This document shows positions 1 to 6,559 of a DNA stretch of 7,452 nt, in pieces; within the stretch, counting starts at the first letter, position 1; each line of letters starts with the position of its first letter. A program made the translations under genes and the position numbers. The notes under the pieces were generated by a model. It was not told where the DNA came from and did not search any database. It was given only the letters and a program-made list of their open reading frames with translations. Source of the stretch: Clostridia bacterium (GTDB lineage: Bacteria; Bacillota_A; Clostridia; Christensenellales; UBA1242); NCBI GenBank assembly GCA_017938565.1, contig JAGBBI010000229.1:1-7452 (forward strand). The letters run 5' to 3'.

Positions 1-18
1 AAAAAAGAAAAAATGAAA

Positions 19-27
19 GAGGGGGAG
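19..27 (+). promoter_or_regulatory. Ribosome binding site fixing the start of the GDPD lipoprotein gene
   Basis: The purine run GAGGGGGAG lies just before the ATG at 31. The in-frame ATG at 13 has only an A-rich leader with no Shine-Dalgarno-like core. The site therefore favours the start at 31, which also gives a normal lipoprotein signal peptide. The promoter of this gene must lie outside the window. Confidence 0.75.
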
Positions 28-30
28 AAG

Positions 31-2136
31 ATGAAGTCTTTTAAAGTCCTCTCAAGAAAAGGCTTGGCATCGCTTATGCTTGCAGGGATAATGGTTGCAA
101 CACCTGTAATGCTAACAGGGTGCTCAGGAGAGAAAGGAGATACAGGTGCTGCAGGTAAAAGCGCTTACGAACTAGCGGTAGAAGCAGGTTTTGAGGGAAC
201 TCTTGAAGAATGGCTTGCAAGTTTAAAAGGTGCTACTGGTGCAAGTGGAGCAAAAGGTGAAAAAGGTGATATAGGTATTGCTGGTACATCAAGTTATACC
301 CATATTAAATTTGCTGCAAAAATGCCAGATAGTGACGATGATATTCTAAACAGTGGCACAGGAGATTACATAGGTATATATACAGGAACAAGTGCGACAG
401 CGCCTACAGACTATACAGAATATACTTGGAGTAAGATTGCGGGTGAAGATGGTACACCAGGTACATCTAGTTATACACATGTGAAATATGCTAATGCTAT
501 GCCAGATAGTGATGATGATATTCTAACGAGTGGCATAGGAGATTATATAGGTATATATACAGGAACAAGTGCGACAGCGCCTACAGACTATACAGAATAT
601 ACTTGGAGTAAGATTGCGGGTGAAGATGGTGCACCAGGTACATCTAGTTATACACATGTGAAATATGCCAACGCTATGCCAGATAGTGACGATGATGTGC
701 TGGATACGGCAAGCGACTATATAGGTATATATACAGGAACAAGTGCGACAGCACCTTCCGATTACACTGCATATACTTGGTATAAAATTAAAGGAGAGGC
801 AATGATCCACGCTCCACAGGTAACAATTGATAAGGACGGATTTGTAGTTATAGATGGAGAGAAGACTAATGTTAGCTTATATGAAAAAGAAGTAGAAAAA
901 AATATTACTTATAACTCAAATACTCTTTCAAATTATGAATATAAACTAATGCAAGGTAATGCTTTCCAAACTATCTCAAAAGAAAGCACAAGAATATCTG
1001 TTTGGTTTGATTATAAATTTAAAGCAGGAACAAATATAAAATGTGTTGGTGATGACACAAACTACAAATGGGGTCTTGTTTATGCTAATATAAATGAATT
1101 TGTTGAAGGTTCCGAATATGGAGACTCTGGTTGGATTAATAATGCTACACAATCTGGTGAAGTGACAACTGGAACTAACGAAACACTAACTAAACCAACA
1201 TACAATGCAGAGACAAAGACAGTAACATTAAATCAAGATTGTTATATTAGAATAAACTTTGCGGCAAGTAATGCTAATAATGCAATAAATACTACAACAC
1301 AAGATTGGGTAAATTACTTTGAAATTGATGGAACATATTATGGATTATCAGATAAACTAAATATTGATGTAGAAGAACATCAAAGTACACCTGTAGATTA
1401 TCTTGTAAATTCAGTAGCGCATAGAGGGTATTCTTCAGTAGCTCCAGAAAATACACTTGCAGCATATAGATTAGCAAAAGAAAAAGGCTTTACCACAGTA
1501 GAATGTGATGTATCATTTACAAGTGATGGTGTTGCTGTTTTATTGCACGATTCAACAATAGATAGAACATCTAACGGATCAGGAAGTATTGCAAACATGA
1601 CATTTGAGCAAGTTAGACAATATGATTTTGGTAGTTGGAAGTCTAGTGAATATGTCGGTGAAAAAATTCCAACATTTGAAGAATTCCTTAGCCTATGCAA
1701 AAATTTATCTTTACACCCTTATATAGAAATTAAAGATGGAGCAACACAATCTGAAGTAGAAAGTTTAGTAACAATGGTTGCAAGATATGGAATGATAGAT
1801 GACGTTACTTGGATTTCTTTCCAAAGTGATGCTTTAACTTATATAAAAAATAAAGATAATACAGCAAGGTTAGGCTATATTGTTTCTACAATCACATCAG
1901 ATACAATAAACACAGTAAAAAGTTTAAAAACAGAACATAACGAAGTGTTTGTTGATGCGAAAAATGCAAGTCTAACCGAACAAACTATAAATCTTTGTAT
2001 CGCTGAACTTATCCCATTAGAAGTTTGGACTGTGAATGATGTTAATACTATCTTGAACCTTGATCCTTATATTTCAGGTGTTACAAGTGATGATAAAGTC
2101 GCTGGACAAATCTTGTATGAAAATAATAAAGATTAA
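31..2136 (+). CDS. Lipoprotein with collagen-like and phage-tail-like modules and a C-terminal GDPD domain
   Basis: Predicted surface-anchored glycerophosphodiester phosphodiesterase, 701 residues from the ATG at 31. Numbering from that Met: a basic N-terminus, a hydrophobic core and the lipobox LTGC with acyl-acceptor Cys31. Then come Gly-X-Y triplets (about 33-42), an EWLASL-containing spacer typical of Firmicute collagen-like proteins, and more triplets (about 67-85). Three tandem modules follow (85-254), each with SYTH, PDSDDD, DYIGIYTG and a Tyr-Thr-Trp near its end. Residues 256-454 are unassigned and look beta-rich. The GDPD domain (about 461-695) has the HRG motif (His464, Arg465), PEN (Glu473, Asn474), Glu491 and Asp493, His506-Asp507, Glu566-Ile-Lys568 and a late VWTVND. 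These match the two catalytic histidines and three acidic metal ligands of the family, so I infer an active metal-dependent enzyme that hydrolyses glycerophosphodiesters. The natural substrate is unknown. The domain order resembles phage tail or fibre proteins, but the lipobox implies a cell-surface protein. Confidence 0.9.
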   Translation: MKSFKVLSRKGLASLMLAGIMVATPVMLTGCSGEKGDTGAAGKSAYELAVEAGFEGTLEEWLASLKGATGASGAKGEKGDIGIAGTSSYTHIKFAAKMPDSDDDILNSGTGDYIGIYTGTSATAPTDYTEYTWSKIAGEDGTPGTSSYTHVKYANAMPDSDDDILTSGIGDYIGIYTGTSATAPTDYTEYTWSKIAGEDGAPGTSSYTHVKYANAMPDSDDDVLDTASDYIGIYTGTSATAPSDYTAYTWYKIKGEAMIHAPQVTIDKDGFVVIDGEKTNVSLYEKEVEKNITYNSNTLSNYEYKLMQGNAFQTISKESTRISVWFDYKFKAGTNIKCVGDDTNYKWGLVYANINEFVEGSEYGDSGWINNATQSGEVTTGTNETLTKPTYNAETKTVTLNQDCYIRINFAASNANNAINTTTQDWVNYFEIDGTYYGLSDKLNIDVEEHQSTPVDYLVNSVAHRGYSSVAPENTLAAYRLAKEKGFTTVECDVSFTSDGVAVLLHDSTIDRTSNGSGSIANMTFEQVRQYDFGSWKSSEYVGEKIPTFEEFLSLCKNLSLHPYIEIKDGATQSEVESLVTMVARYGMIDDVTWISFQSDALTYIKNKDNTARLGYIVSTITSDTINTVKSLKTEHNEVFVDAKNASLTEQTINLCIAELIPLEVWTVNDVNTILNLDPYISGVTSDDKVAGQILYENNKD
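283..798 (+). repeat. Three tandem in-frame copies of a 177-nt (59-residue) module
   Basis: Copies start at 283, 460 and 637, each opening with a GTSSYTH peptide; the third is slightly shorter and ends near 798. Copies 1 and 2 are identical over 84 nt (370-453 against 547-630), silent positions included. The first halves of copies 2 and 3 are also nearly identical. Each copy is joined to the next through a short GEDG(T/A)PG collagen-like linker. The module resembles repeats I know from phage tail proteins. The near-identity points to recent duplication or gene conversion. Confidence 0.93.
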
Positions 2137-2154
2137 AATATATATCTAAATATC

Positions 2155-2187
2155 AAAAAAGAGTGGATTTTTTCTCCACTCTTTTTT
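2155..2187 (+). terminator. Intrinsic terminator after the GDPD lipoprotein gene
   Basis: A perfect 13-bp stem has left arm 2155-2167 (six A then GAGTGGA) and right arm 2175-2187 (TCCACTC then six T), with a 7-nt loop. It starts 18 nt after the stop codon. The right arm ends in the U-tract needed for termination, and the A-run on the left would serve the other strand, so it could work in both directions. Confidence 0.93.
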
Positions 2188-2221
2188 ATAATATAATAAT
2201 TAAAGATAGCAGTTGATGACT

Positions 2222-2251
2222 TTGCGTGTTGAAATGTGTTTATCATATAAA
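2222..2251 (+). promoter_or_regulatory. Weak candidate promoter for the hydrolase-kinase unit
   Basis: TTGCGT at 2222-2227 and TATAAA at 2246-2251 are separated by 18 bp, 57 nt before the hydrolase start. A promoter is expected here because a strong terminator lies just upstream. The match is imperfect in this AT-rich stretch, and other boxes (for example TTGTTT at 2269 with GATTAT at 2292) are possible. Confidence 0.3.
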
Positions 2252-2308
2252 AGCATCGGCTAAAAAAATTGTTTGTTTAATATTATTAGATGATTATGAG
2301 GGGGGTGT

Positions 2309-3034
2309 ATGAAAAAAAATATATCTATTCAAGTAAGAGATTATAATGTTCAAATTATAACAAATGGTGCGGAAAGTTTTGATAAAATAGTTGTATGTTT
2401 TCACGGTTTTAACGGAGATAAGTGGGGAGATGCGTACAGTGGACTAAAAAAAAGATTGAATAATTCTTTAGTTGTGTCTTTTGACGCATGTGGGCACGGT
2501 GAAAGTGAAATACTTTCGGTTGATATGAGGTTGGACATTATACTTGAAGAAATTGAAGAAGTGGTGAGATTTTTAAATTCAGAAGCGCCTGATAAACCGA
2601 TAATTTTTGTCGCATGTAGCTATGGTGCGTATAGGGTGATGACTTACCTAATAAAATATAAGCCTAATATTGAACAAGTAATTTACGTAAATCCAGCATT
2701 TAGAATGTTGAATATCCTTGAGAAAATAAAGGGCTTTAGATATTCCGAGTTGACTGACACAGATAAGATTATAATGAAAGAAAGTTTAAATAAATATATT
2801 AAAAAGCCGTTTTTAGACGATTTGTTTATTAATGATTTATATTCAGATGCTTATGACGTCAATTATAGTACTCAAATTGTCGTGGGGAAACGGGATTCAT
2901 TGGTTCCATTTGAAGATACTTTTGAAATAGCAAAAAAATATAATTACGACATAACTTATGTCGATGATGAGCATTGTTTTGAGAATAAAGAAAATTGGCA
3001 AAAGATTGTTGATATGATAGAAGGTGTAGTATGA
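2309..3034 (+). CDS. Alpha/beta hydrolase family protein
   Basis: A 241-residue cytoplasmic protein with no signal peptide or membrane segment. Visible alpha/beta hydrolase features in order: strand VVCFHGF with His32-Gly33 (oxyanion-hole region); DACGHGES (about 59-66), the loop typical of lysophospholipase or serine aminopeptidase-like members; nucleophile elbow ACSYG with Ser104; GKRDSLVP with the acid Asp196; and EHCF with His222. The catalytic triad is therefore complete. The first elbow position is Ala, where Gly is usual in GxSxG. The length fits small single-domain esterases. The ATG has a strong site, GAGGGGGG at 2298-2305. The stop overlaps the start of the following P-loop gene (ATGA), so the two are probably translationally coupled. 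The substrate cannot be read from the sequence; esterase, thioesterase, peptidase or acyl hydrolase activity are all possible. Confidence 0.85.
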   Translation: MKKNISIQVRDYNVQIITNGAESFDKIVVCFHGFNGDKWGDAYSGLKKRLNNSLVVSFDACGHGESEILSVDMRLDIILEEIEEVVRFLNSEAPDKPIIFVACSYGAYRVMTYLIKYKPNIEQVIYVNPAFRMLNILEKIKGFRYSELTDTDKIIMKESLNKYIKKPFLDDLFINDLYSDAYDVNYSTQIVVGKRDSLVPFEDTFEIAKKYNYDITYVDDEHCFENKENWQKIVDMIEGVV

Positions 3035-3603
3035 AGAATATAATAATTGGGGGTACAGTAAGGTCAGGTAAAACAACATTAGCGAACGTTTTAAGAGAAA
3101 GGTTCGGGTATTCAAAAGTTGAAAGTGATACAATTGTGAATGCCTTTGATAAAGCGTTCCCCGAGTTTGGTATTAGACATAAATATGCCGAAAAGACAAG
3201 GGAGCTCTATGAACCTTTTCTTTTTGAAATTTTAAATGGGTTTTGTAAAGATTTAAAATATGCGAATAATATTACTGTTTTCCCAGGGTCTCAATTTTTA
3301 CCTGAAAATCTTTCAAGGTATGAAAAACTTGATAAATACATTGTCATTTTCTTAGGATTAGACAATGCTCAGCCAGAAGAGTTGTTAAAAGTAATTAGGG
3401 ATTATGATACTGAAAATGATTGGACTCATAAGCAAACGGATGAGTGGTTGTTGAGACTTTGCAAAAATGTGATTATTGAAAGTGAAAAAATTAAACTTGC
3501 TTGCGAAAAGTATGGGTTTTATTATTTTAATACATTTAGAGATAGAGGCTTAGTATTAAACCAAATATGCGATATAATAAAGGACTTGCAAGAAGGCGAT
3601 TAA
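3031..3603 (+). CDS. P-loop NTPase, small-molecule kinase-like
   Basis: A 190-residue soluble protein. It opens with a beta strand and an exact Walker A loop, GTVRSGKT at 8-15, with Lys14 and Thr15 placed to bind ATP phosphates and Mg2+. VESD at 30-33 follows the next strand, where adenylate-kinase-like and zeta-toxin-like folds keep an acidic residue. A later strand, KYIVIFLGL (102-110), is followed by an Arg-Asp pair (123-124) that could belong to a lid. The C-terminal YYFNTFRDRG motif also resembles kinases of that fold. I infer an ATP-dependent phosphotransferase or related nucleotide-binding protein but cannot name the substrate. Its ATG overlaps the hydrolase stop codon by the ATGA arrangement, with a GAAGG site inside the hydrolase's 3' end. 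The two products probably act together or at fixed ratio. Zeta-like toxin is an alternative, but no antitoxin-like small gene is seen next to it. Confidence 0.78.
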   Translation: MKNIIIGGTVRSGKTTLANVLRERFGYSKVESDTIVNAFDKAFPEFGIRHKYAEKTRELYEPFLFEILNGFCKDLKYANNITVFPGSQFLPENLSRYEKLDKYIVIFLGLDNAQPEELLKVIRDYDTENDWTHKQTDEWLLRLCKNVIIESEKIKLACEKYGFYYFNTFRDRGLVLNQICDIIKDLQEGD

Positions 3604-3684
3604 TTTAGTATATGCTGTAAATATAATTCTTTTAATATATCAGAAAATCAAAAAACCATAGTTAGATAAATTTTTAAGTGTAAA

Positions 3685-3714
3685 AAATATCACTTCAATT
3701 ACGAAGTGATATTT
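3685..3714. terminator. Shared hairpin terminator between convergent genes
   Basis: A perfect 12-bp stem has arms 3685-3696 (AAATATCACTTC) and 3703-3714, with a 6-nt loop. It lies 81 nt past the kinase stop and 5 nt past the stop of the minus-strand gene. A run of six A at 3682-3687 becomes a U-tract on the minus strand, so it should work best for the minus-strand gene. On the plus strand the tail (ATTTAATTATT) is weaker but may still stop readthrough. Confidence 0.8.
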
Positions 3715-3719
3715 AATTA

Positions 3720-4283
3720 TTAAATTTGTTCAGACGAGCTTTCGTCTATAGAAATTAAAGTTTCATATTCTAAGTTATGACTAAAACATACATCGGCTAA
3801 GTTTTTTAATTGATAATAAAGCCACGGTATTTTGCTTTTTGCGTCTTCAAGTCCAACAGTGTTAATTGATGTGATTTGGTTAAGATTTCGGATATTAAAG
3901 TTCTCAAAGTCTTCAGCTTTAAATAATTCAACTATGTTTGCTTGTCTAAGTCTTTGTTGTATGTCTGCACGAGCATCGGATAGGGCTTTGCTTTTAGGCT
4001 CTCTTTTAAGAGCTGCTTCAACAACTATCAAACTATTGTTGTACGCATTTGCTTCTCGAAACGCCATAATGTGCGGGGCTGATGAAAGATAAAATACGAT
4101 TTGAAGCAAAGTATCAACTTCATTTTTGTTATCTCTATAAACTTCAAGAGTAAAACATCCATTAGTAATTGTGTATTTGTAATCAGAAGCGGGCGTTTGT
4201 TCAACATTTATGCTAATACCGACATTATTCAAAAGTTCATTCCTTCTACGTGTTGCAAGTGTTTTAGTATCTGGGATATTCAT
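3720..4283 (-). CDS. Hypothetical protein, orphan gene with a consensus promoter
   Basis: A 187-residue protein I do not recognise. It has no signal peptide and no convincing membrane helix; the stretch at 59-75 is only moderately hydrophobic. The N-terminus is basic (TRRRNELL at 11-18). Residues 35-50 look like beta strands. The rest looks mainly helical, including a charged segment (about 85-125, many Lys, Arg, Asp, Gln) and IPWLYYQLKNLADVCF (152-167). The C-terminus is Ser/Glu-rich. The start is well supported: AAGGAG on the minus strand (4291-4296 in plus coordinates) sits 7 nt before the ATG. It is transcribed alone from an exact consensus promoter and ends in a hairpin. It diverges from murA and converges on the hydrolase-kinase pair. 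Signal, ribosome binding site and terminator together make it a real gene, and the promoter suggests strong, constitutive expression. Confidence 0.8.
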   Translation of the reverse strand: MNIPDTKTLATRRRNELLNNVGISINVEQTPASDYKYTITNGCFTLEVYRDNKNEVDTLLQIVFYLSSAPHIMAFREANAYNNSLIVVEAALKREPKSKALSDARADIQQRLRQANIVELFKAEDFENFNIRNLNQITSINTVGLEDAKSKIPWLYYQLKNLADVCFSHNLEYETLISIDESSSEQI

Positions 4284-4311
4284 AATTTGTCTCCTTATTT
4301 AAATTTGCTAA

Positions 4312-4340
4312 ATTATAAGACAACCAGTTTTATTTGTCAA
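4312..4340 (-). promoter_or_regulatory. Exact consensus housekeeping promoter for the minus-strand gene
   Basis: Read on the minus strand, TTGACA (4340-4335) and TATAAT (4317-4312) are separated by exactly 17 bp, matching the vegetative sigma factor consensus at all 12 core positions. The expected transcript start is near 4305, giving a short leader of about 22 nt that carries the AAGGAG site. No extra operator-like symmetry was seen around it. Confidence 0.93.
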
Positions 4341-4393
4341 TAGCATTTTCTCTTTCATAACAATTAAACAAAGTGTTGCTATGGCAAAACAAA

Positions 4394-4399
4394 TATAAT
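4394..4399 (+). promoter_or_regulatory. Candidate -10 box for murA
   Basis: A perfect TATAAT lies 45 nt before the murA start, in the 160-bp divergent intergenic region. No good -35 box is present at 16-18 bp; the closest TTG-containing hexamer (TTGCTA, 4376-4381) is only 12 bp away. The box may be used with an activator or may be chance in AT-rich DNA. Confidence 0.3.
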
Positions 4400-4443
4400 A
4401 TTCATAAAATGTAATAATCATCTTAGTGCGGTTGGAGTATTTT

Positions 4444-5697
4444 ATGGCTAAACTTTTAATAAACGGTGGCAAGAAGTTGGAAGGAGTGTTGGATGTTGAT
4501 AGTTCAAAAAATGCAATCCTTCCAATTATTGCATCTACTCTTTTAACGAAAGAAAAGGTTGTTTTGTACAAGGTCCCAAACATATCGGATGTTGACAAAA
4601 TGCTTGAAATTATTATGTCGCTTGGTGGGAAGGTTAAAAGAGATGAAGATGTTGTAGAAATTGATAATTCCGAAATTTCAAACTTAGAAATTCCAAGCGA
4701 ATTGACATCTGCGATAAGGTCGTCGATTTTTATTTTGGGTCCGATGCTTGCGATGTATAAAAAGGCCAAGGTGGCATATCCTGGGGGATGTGATATCGGA
4801 AGTCGTCCAATTGGGCTTCACCTATTTGGACTTCGTGAACTTGGTGTAAAAGTGGTAGAAGAATATGGGTTTATTGATTGTGATGGAAGTTCAATGAAAT
4901 CAAAACTTATTCATTTAGATTTTCCAAGCGTTGGCGCAACCGAAAATTTAATGATGGCGTCAGTGTTGTTAAATGGTATAACAATTTTAAATAATGTTGC
5001 AAAAGAGCCTGAAATTGTAGACCTTGCAAATTTTATTAATAAAATGGGTGGAAAAATTGAAGGGGCGGGAACAAGTACGATTAGAATTATCGGAGTGAGA
5101 AGGCTTAAAGGTGTTGAATATATGCCAATTAGCGACCGTATTATCGCCGGGACTTATATGATTGCGGGAGCGATAACTAGAGGTAAAATTGAATTAACTA
5201 ACGTTAATTTTGAACACGTTTTATCTTTAATTAATAAATTGCGGAAATCTGGTTGCCAAGTGGACTTTTTTGGTGGTAAAATAAAAGTGGAAAATTTCAC
5301 TCGCCCCAAAAGTTGCTCGTTCGAAACTCAAGGGTATCCAGGCTTTCCAACCGACTTACAACCGCAATTTGGTGTCCTCTGTACAATTGCTCGTGGGACT
5401 TCGGTTATTACCGAGAATTTGTTTGAAACACGCTTTCGTCATTTTACCGAACTTGTAAAAATGGGGGCAAAGGTTGAAAGTCGTGGTCGAACAGCTATTG
5501 TAAAAGGTGTATCTCGACTATATGGTGCAGAAGTTGAAGCGTTTGATTTGCGTGGTGGAGCATCTATGGTCCTTGCTGGTCTGGTGGCGAAAGGGATAAC
5601 TGAAATTAAAAATATTGGTTATATCGACAGAGGGTATTCGTCAATAGAAGGGCAATTACAACTATTGGGGGCGGACATTAAAAGAGTAGATAGGTAA
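4444..5697 (+). CDS. murA: UDP-N-acetylglucosamine 1-carboxyvinyltransferase
   Basis: The cytoplasmic enzyme of the first committed step of peptidoglycan synthesis, transferring enolpyruvate from phosphoenolpyruvate to UDP-GlcNAc. At 417 residues it is full length (the E. coli enzyme has 419) with the two-domain EPSP-synthase fold. Residues matching known active-site positions: Lys22-Asn23 in SSKNAILP, Arg92, Cys116 in YPGGCDIGSRP (the fosfomycin-target cysteine), Arg121, Asp304 in GFPTDLQPQ, Arg370 in DLRGGAS and Arg396 in YIDRGY. The cysteine is retained, so the usual fosfomycin-sensitive form is expected. The ATG at 4444 is preferred because GGAG (4434-4437) sits 6 nt before it and the protein then begins MAKLLINGG; a GTG at 4426 would add six unsupported residues. 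An ftsQ-like gene follows after 5 nt and is probably cotranscribed. Firmicutes often carry two MurA paralogues and I cannot tell which one this is. Confidence 0.97.
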   Translation: MAKLLINGGKKLEGVLDVDSSKNAILPIIASTLLTKEKVVLYKVPNISDVDKMLEIIMSLGGKVKRDEDVVEIDNSEISNLEIPSELTSAIRSSIFILGPMLAMYKKAKVAYPGGCDIGSRPIGLHLFGLRELGVKVVEEYGFIDCDGSSMKSKLIHLDFPSVGATENLMMASVLLNGITILNNVAKEPEIVDLANFINKMGGKIEGAGTSTIRIIGVRRLKGVEYMPISDRIIAGTYMIAGAITRGKIELTNVNFEHVLSLINKLRKSGCQVDFFGGKIKVENFTRPKSCSFETQGYPGFPTDLQPQFGVLCTIARGTSVITENLFETRFRHFTELVKMGAKVESRGRTAIVKGVSRLYGAEVEAFDLRGGASMVLAGLVAKGITEIKNIGYIDRGYSSIEGQLQLLGADIKRVDR

Positions 5698-5702
5698 TAT
5701 AG

Positions 5703-6509
5703 ATGAAGCGAAAGAAAAGAATTATTATATTTTCAGCAATAGTTGGAAGTTTGTTACTTCTAATTATTTTGTCGTCAGCGATTTTCAGTTTTAAGTCAGT
5801 TAGCGTTGAGTGCAGAACCTCTACTATGCAAATCACTTCGTTAGATTTTGAAGACATAATTAATGCTGGAGAGTTCTCATATGGCAAAAATATTTTGTTT
5901 GTAGATTTTGATGACAATGCTTCAAAAATAGAAAAACAATTCCCGTATATAAAAGTTTTAAATATTGAAAGAAAATTTCCCAACTATGCGGTTATAAACA
6001 TTAAAGAGAGAGTTCCTGCAGGTAGAATTGAGTCAAACAAAGGATATTATTGTTTCGATGAAGAATTAAAGATATTAAACAATGTTGGCGAAAGGTCTGA
6101 ATACAACGTAAAAACCGCCGAAGAAAAAACTCCTGTGTATTATATAGGGGAAACGTTTTCTTTAGATTATGAGAAAGGCTTGTCTTCGGGAGATATACTT
6201 GAAAGTTCTAAATTAAAGTACATTGTATCAGCATTTTATAATGGCGTTGTTACAACTGATTATGTAGGAAACATTGAAACGGCTTTAAGTTGTATTAGTA
6301 TTATTGAATCGGTAACCATTGAATACGAAGAAGTTTTTGATAGGGTTAAATTTATAGTAAGGTTTGCCGACAGTGAGAGTATGGCGGAAATATATGACAA
6401 CGATACATTAACAGATTCAATTTATGAGATTACAAAACTGTATATAGCAAATGGCAGTAAATATAGTCTTTATCGTAGTTCGATAGATGGTACAATTACG
6501 GCGAAATAA
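5703..6509 (+). CDS. ftsQ: Cell division protein, FtsQ/DivIB family
   Basis: A 268-residue bitopic membrane protein: a very short basic cytoplasmic tail (MKRKKR), one transmembrane helix (about 7-30), then an extracytoplasmic part. Residues 31-105 fit the POTRA domain of the family: FKSVSVEC after the membrane, a GKNILFVD segment, PYIKVLNIERKFPN, and INIKERVPAGRI closing the domain. Residues about 106-268 would be the C-terminal beta domain. FtsQ/DivIB links the FtsL and FtsB/DivIC proteins in the divisome at mid-cell; this role is from the family. The murA stop is 5 nt upstream, and murA next to ftsQ/divIB is a common order in Firmicute division and cell-wall clusters. The ribosome binding site is weak (TAGGT near 5691), consistent with coupling to murA. 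A terminator begins 8 nt after the stop, so ftsA and ftsZ are not in this transcript. Sequence identity to model proteins looks low; context and POTRA motifs carry the call. Confidence 0.85.
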   Translation: MKRKKRIIIFSAIVGSLLLLIILSSAIFSFKSVSVECRTSTMQITSLDFEDIINAGEFSYGKNILFVDFDDNASKIEKQFPYIKVLNIERKFPNYAVINIKERVPAGRIESNKGYYCFDEELKILNNVGERSEYNVKTAEEKTPVYYIGETFSLDYEKGLSSGDILESSKLKYIVSAFYNGVVTTDYVGNIETALSCISIIESVTIEYEEVFDRVKFIVRFADSESMAEIYDNDTLTDSIYEITKLYIANGSKYSLYRSSIDGTITAK

Positions 6510-6517
6510 ATACACGA

Positions 6518-6549
6518 AAAAAGGAGTGGGGAAAATTCCACTCCTTTTT
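6518..6549 (+). terminator. Intrinsic terminator ending the murA-ftsQ operon
   Basis: A perfect 12-bp stem has left arm 6518-6529 (five A then GGAGTGG) and right arm 6538-6549 (CCACTCC then five T), with an 8-nt loop that may be tightened by G-U pairs. It starts just after the ftsQ stop. A- and T-runs flank both sides, so it could act in both directions. Its GC core resembles the terminator at 2155-2187. Confidence 0.92.
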
Positions 6550-6559
6550 AATTTCTATA

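Noticed and set aside
13..30. Upstream ATG adding six residues to the GDPD lipoprotein
   Set aside because: The ribosome binding site lies between this ATG and the one at 31, and the extra residues are acidic and charged at the front of a signal peptide.
283..798. Repeat block considered as a CRISPR array
   Set aside because: The unit is 177 nt, in frame, translated and without spacers; it is a protein repeat.
523..810. Minus-strand open frame across the repeat modules
   Set aside because: It is antisense to a well-supported coding region, has a Cys/Ile/Thr-rich repeat-derived composition, and has no ribosome binding site. It exists only because the repeats leave this frame open.
1292..1700. 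Overlapping minus-strand frames within the GDPD domain region
   Set aside because: Both lie opposite conserved GDPD codons, lack start signals and show no recognisable protein features.
3732..3747. 6-bp hairpin (AGACGA / TCGTCT) in the last codons of the minus-strand gene
   Set aside because: It is short, lies inside coding sequence and is not followed by a U-tract; the hairpin at 3685-3714 is the better terminator.
3832..4343. Plus-strand frames opposite the orphan minus-strand gene
   Set aside because: They have no ribosome binding sites, and the opposite strand has a consensus promoter, a ribosome binding site and a terminator that explain the region.
4426..4443. GTG start for murA
   Set aside because: The GGAG ribosome binding site lies inside this extension, and MurA proteins normally begin close to the KLLINGG segment.
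4308..4769. Minus-strand frame overlapping the start of murA
   Set aside because: It is antisense to conserved MurA residues and would run over the promoter of the orphan gene; no start signal is present.
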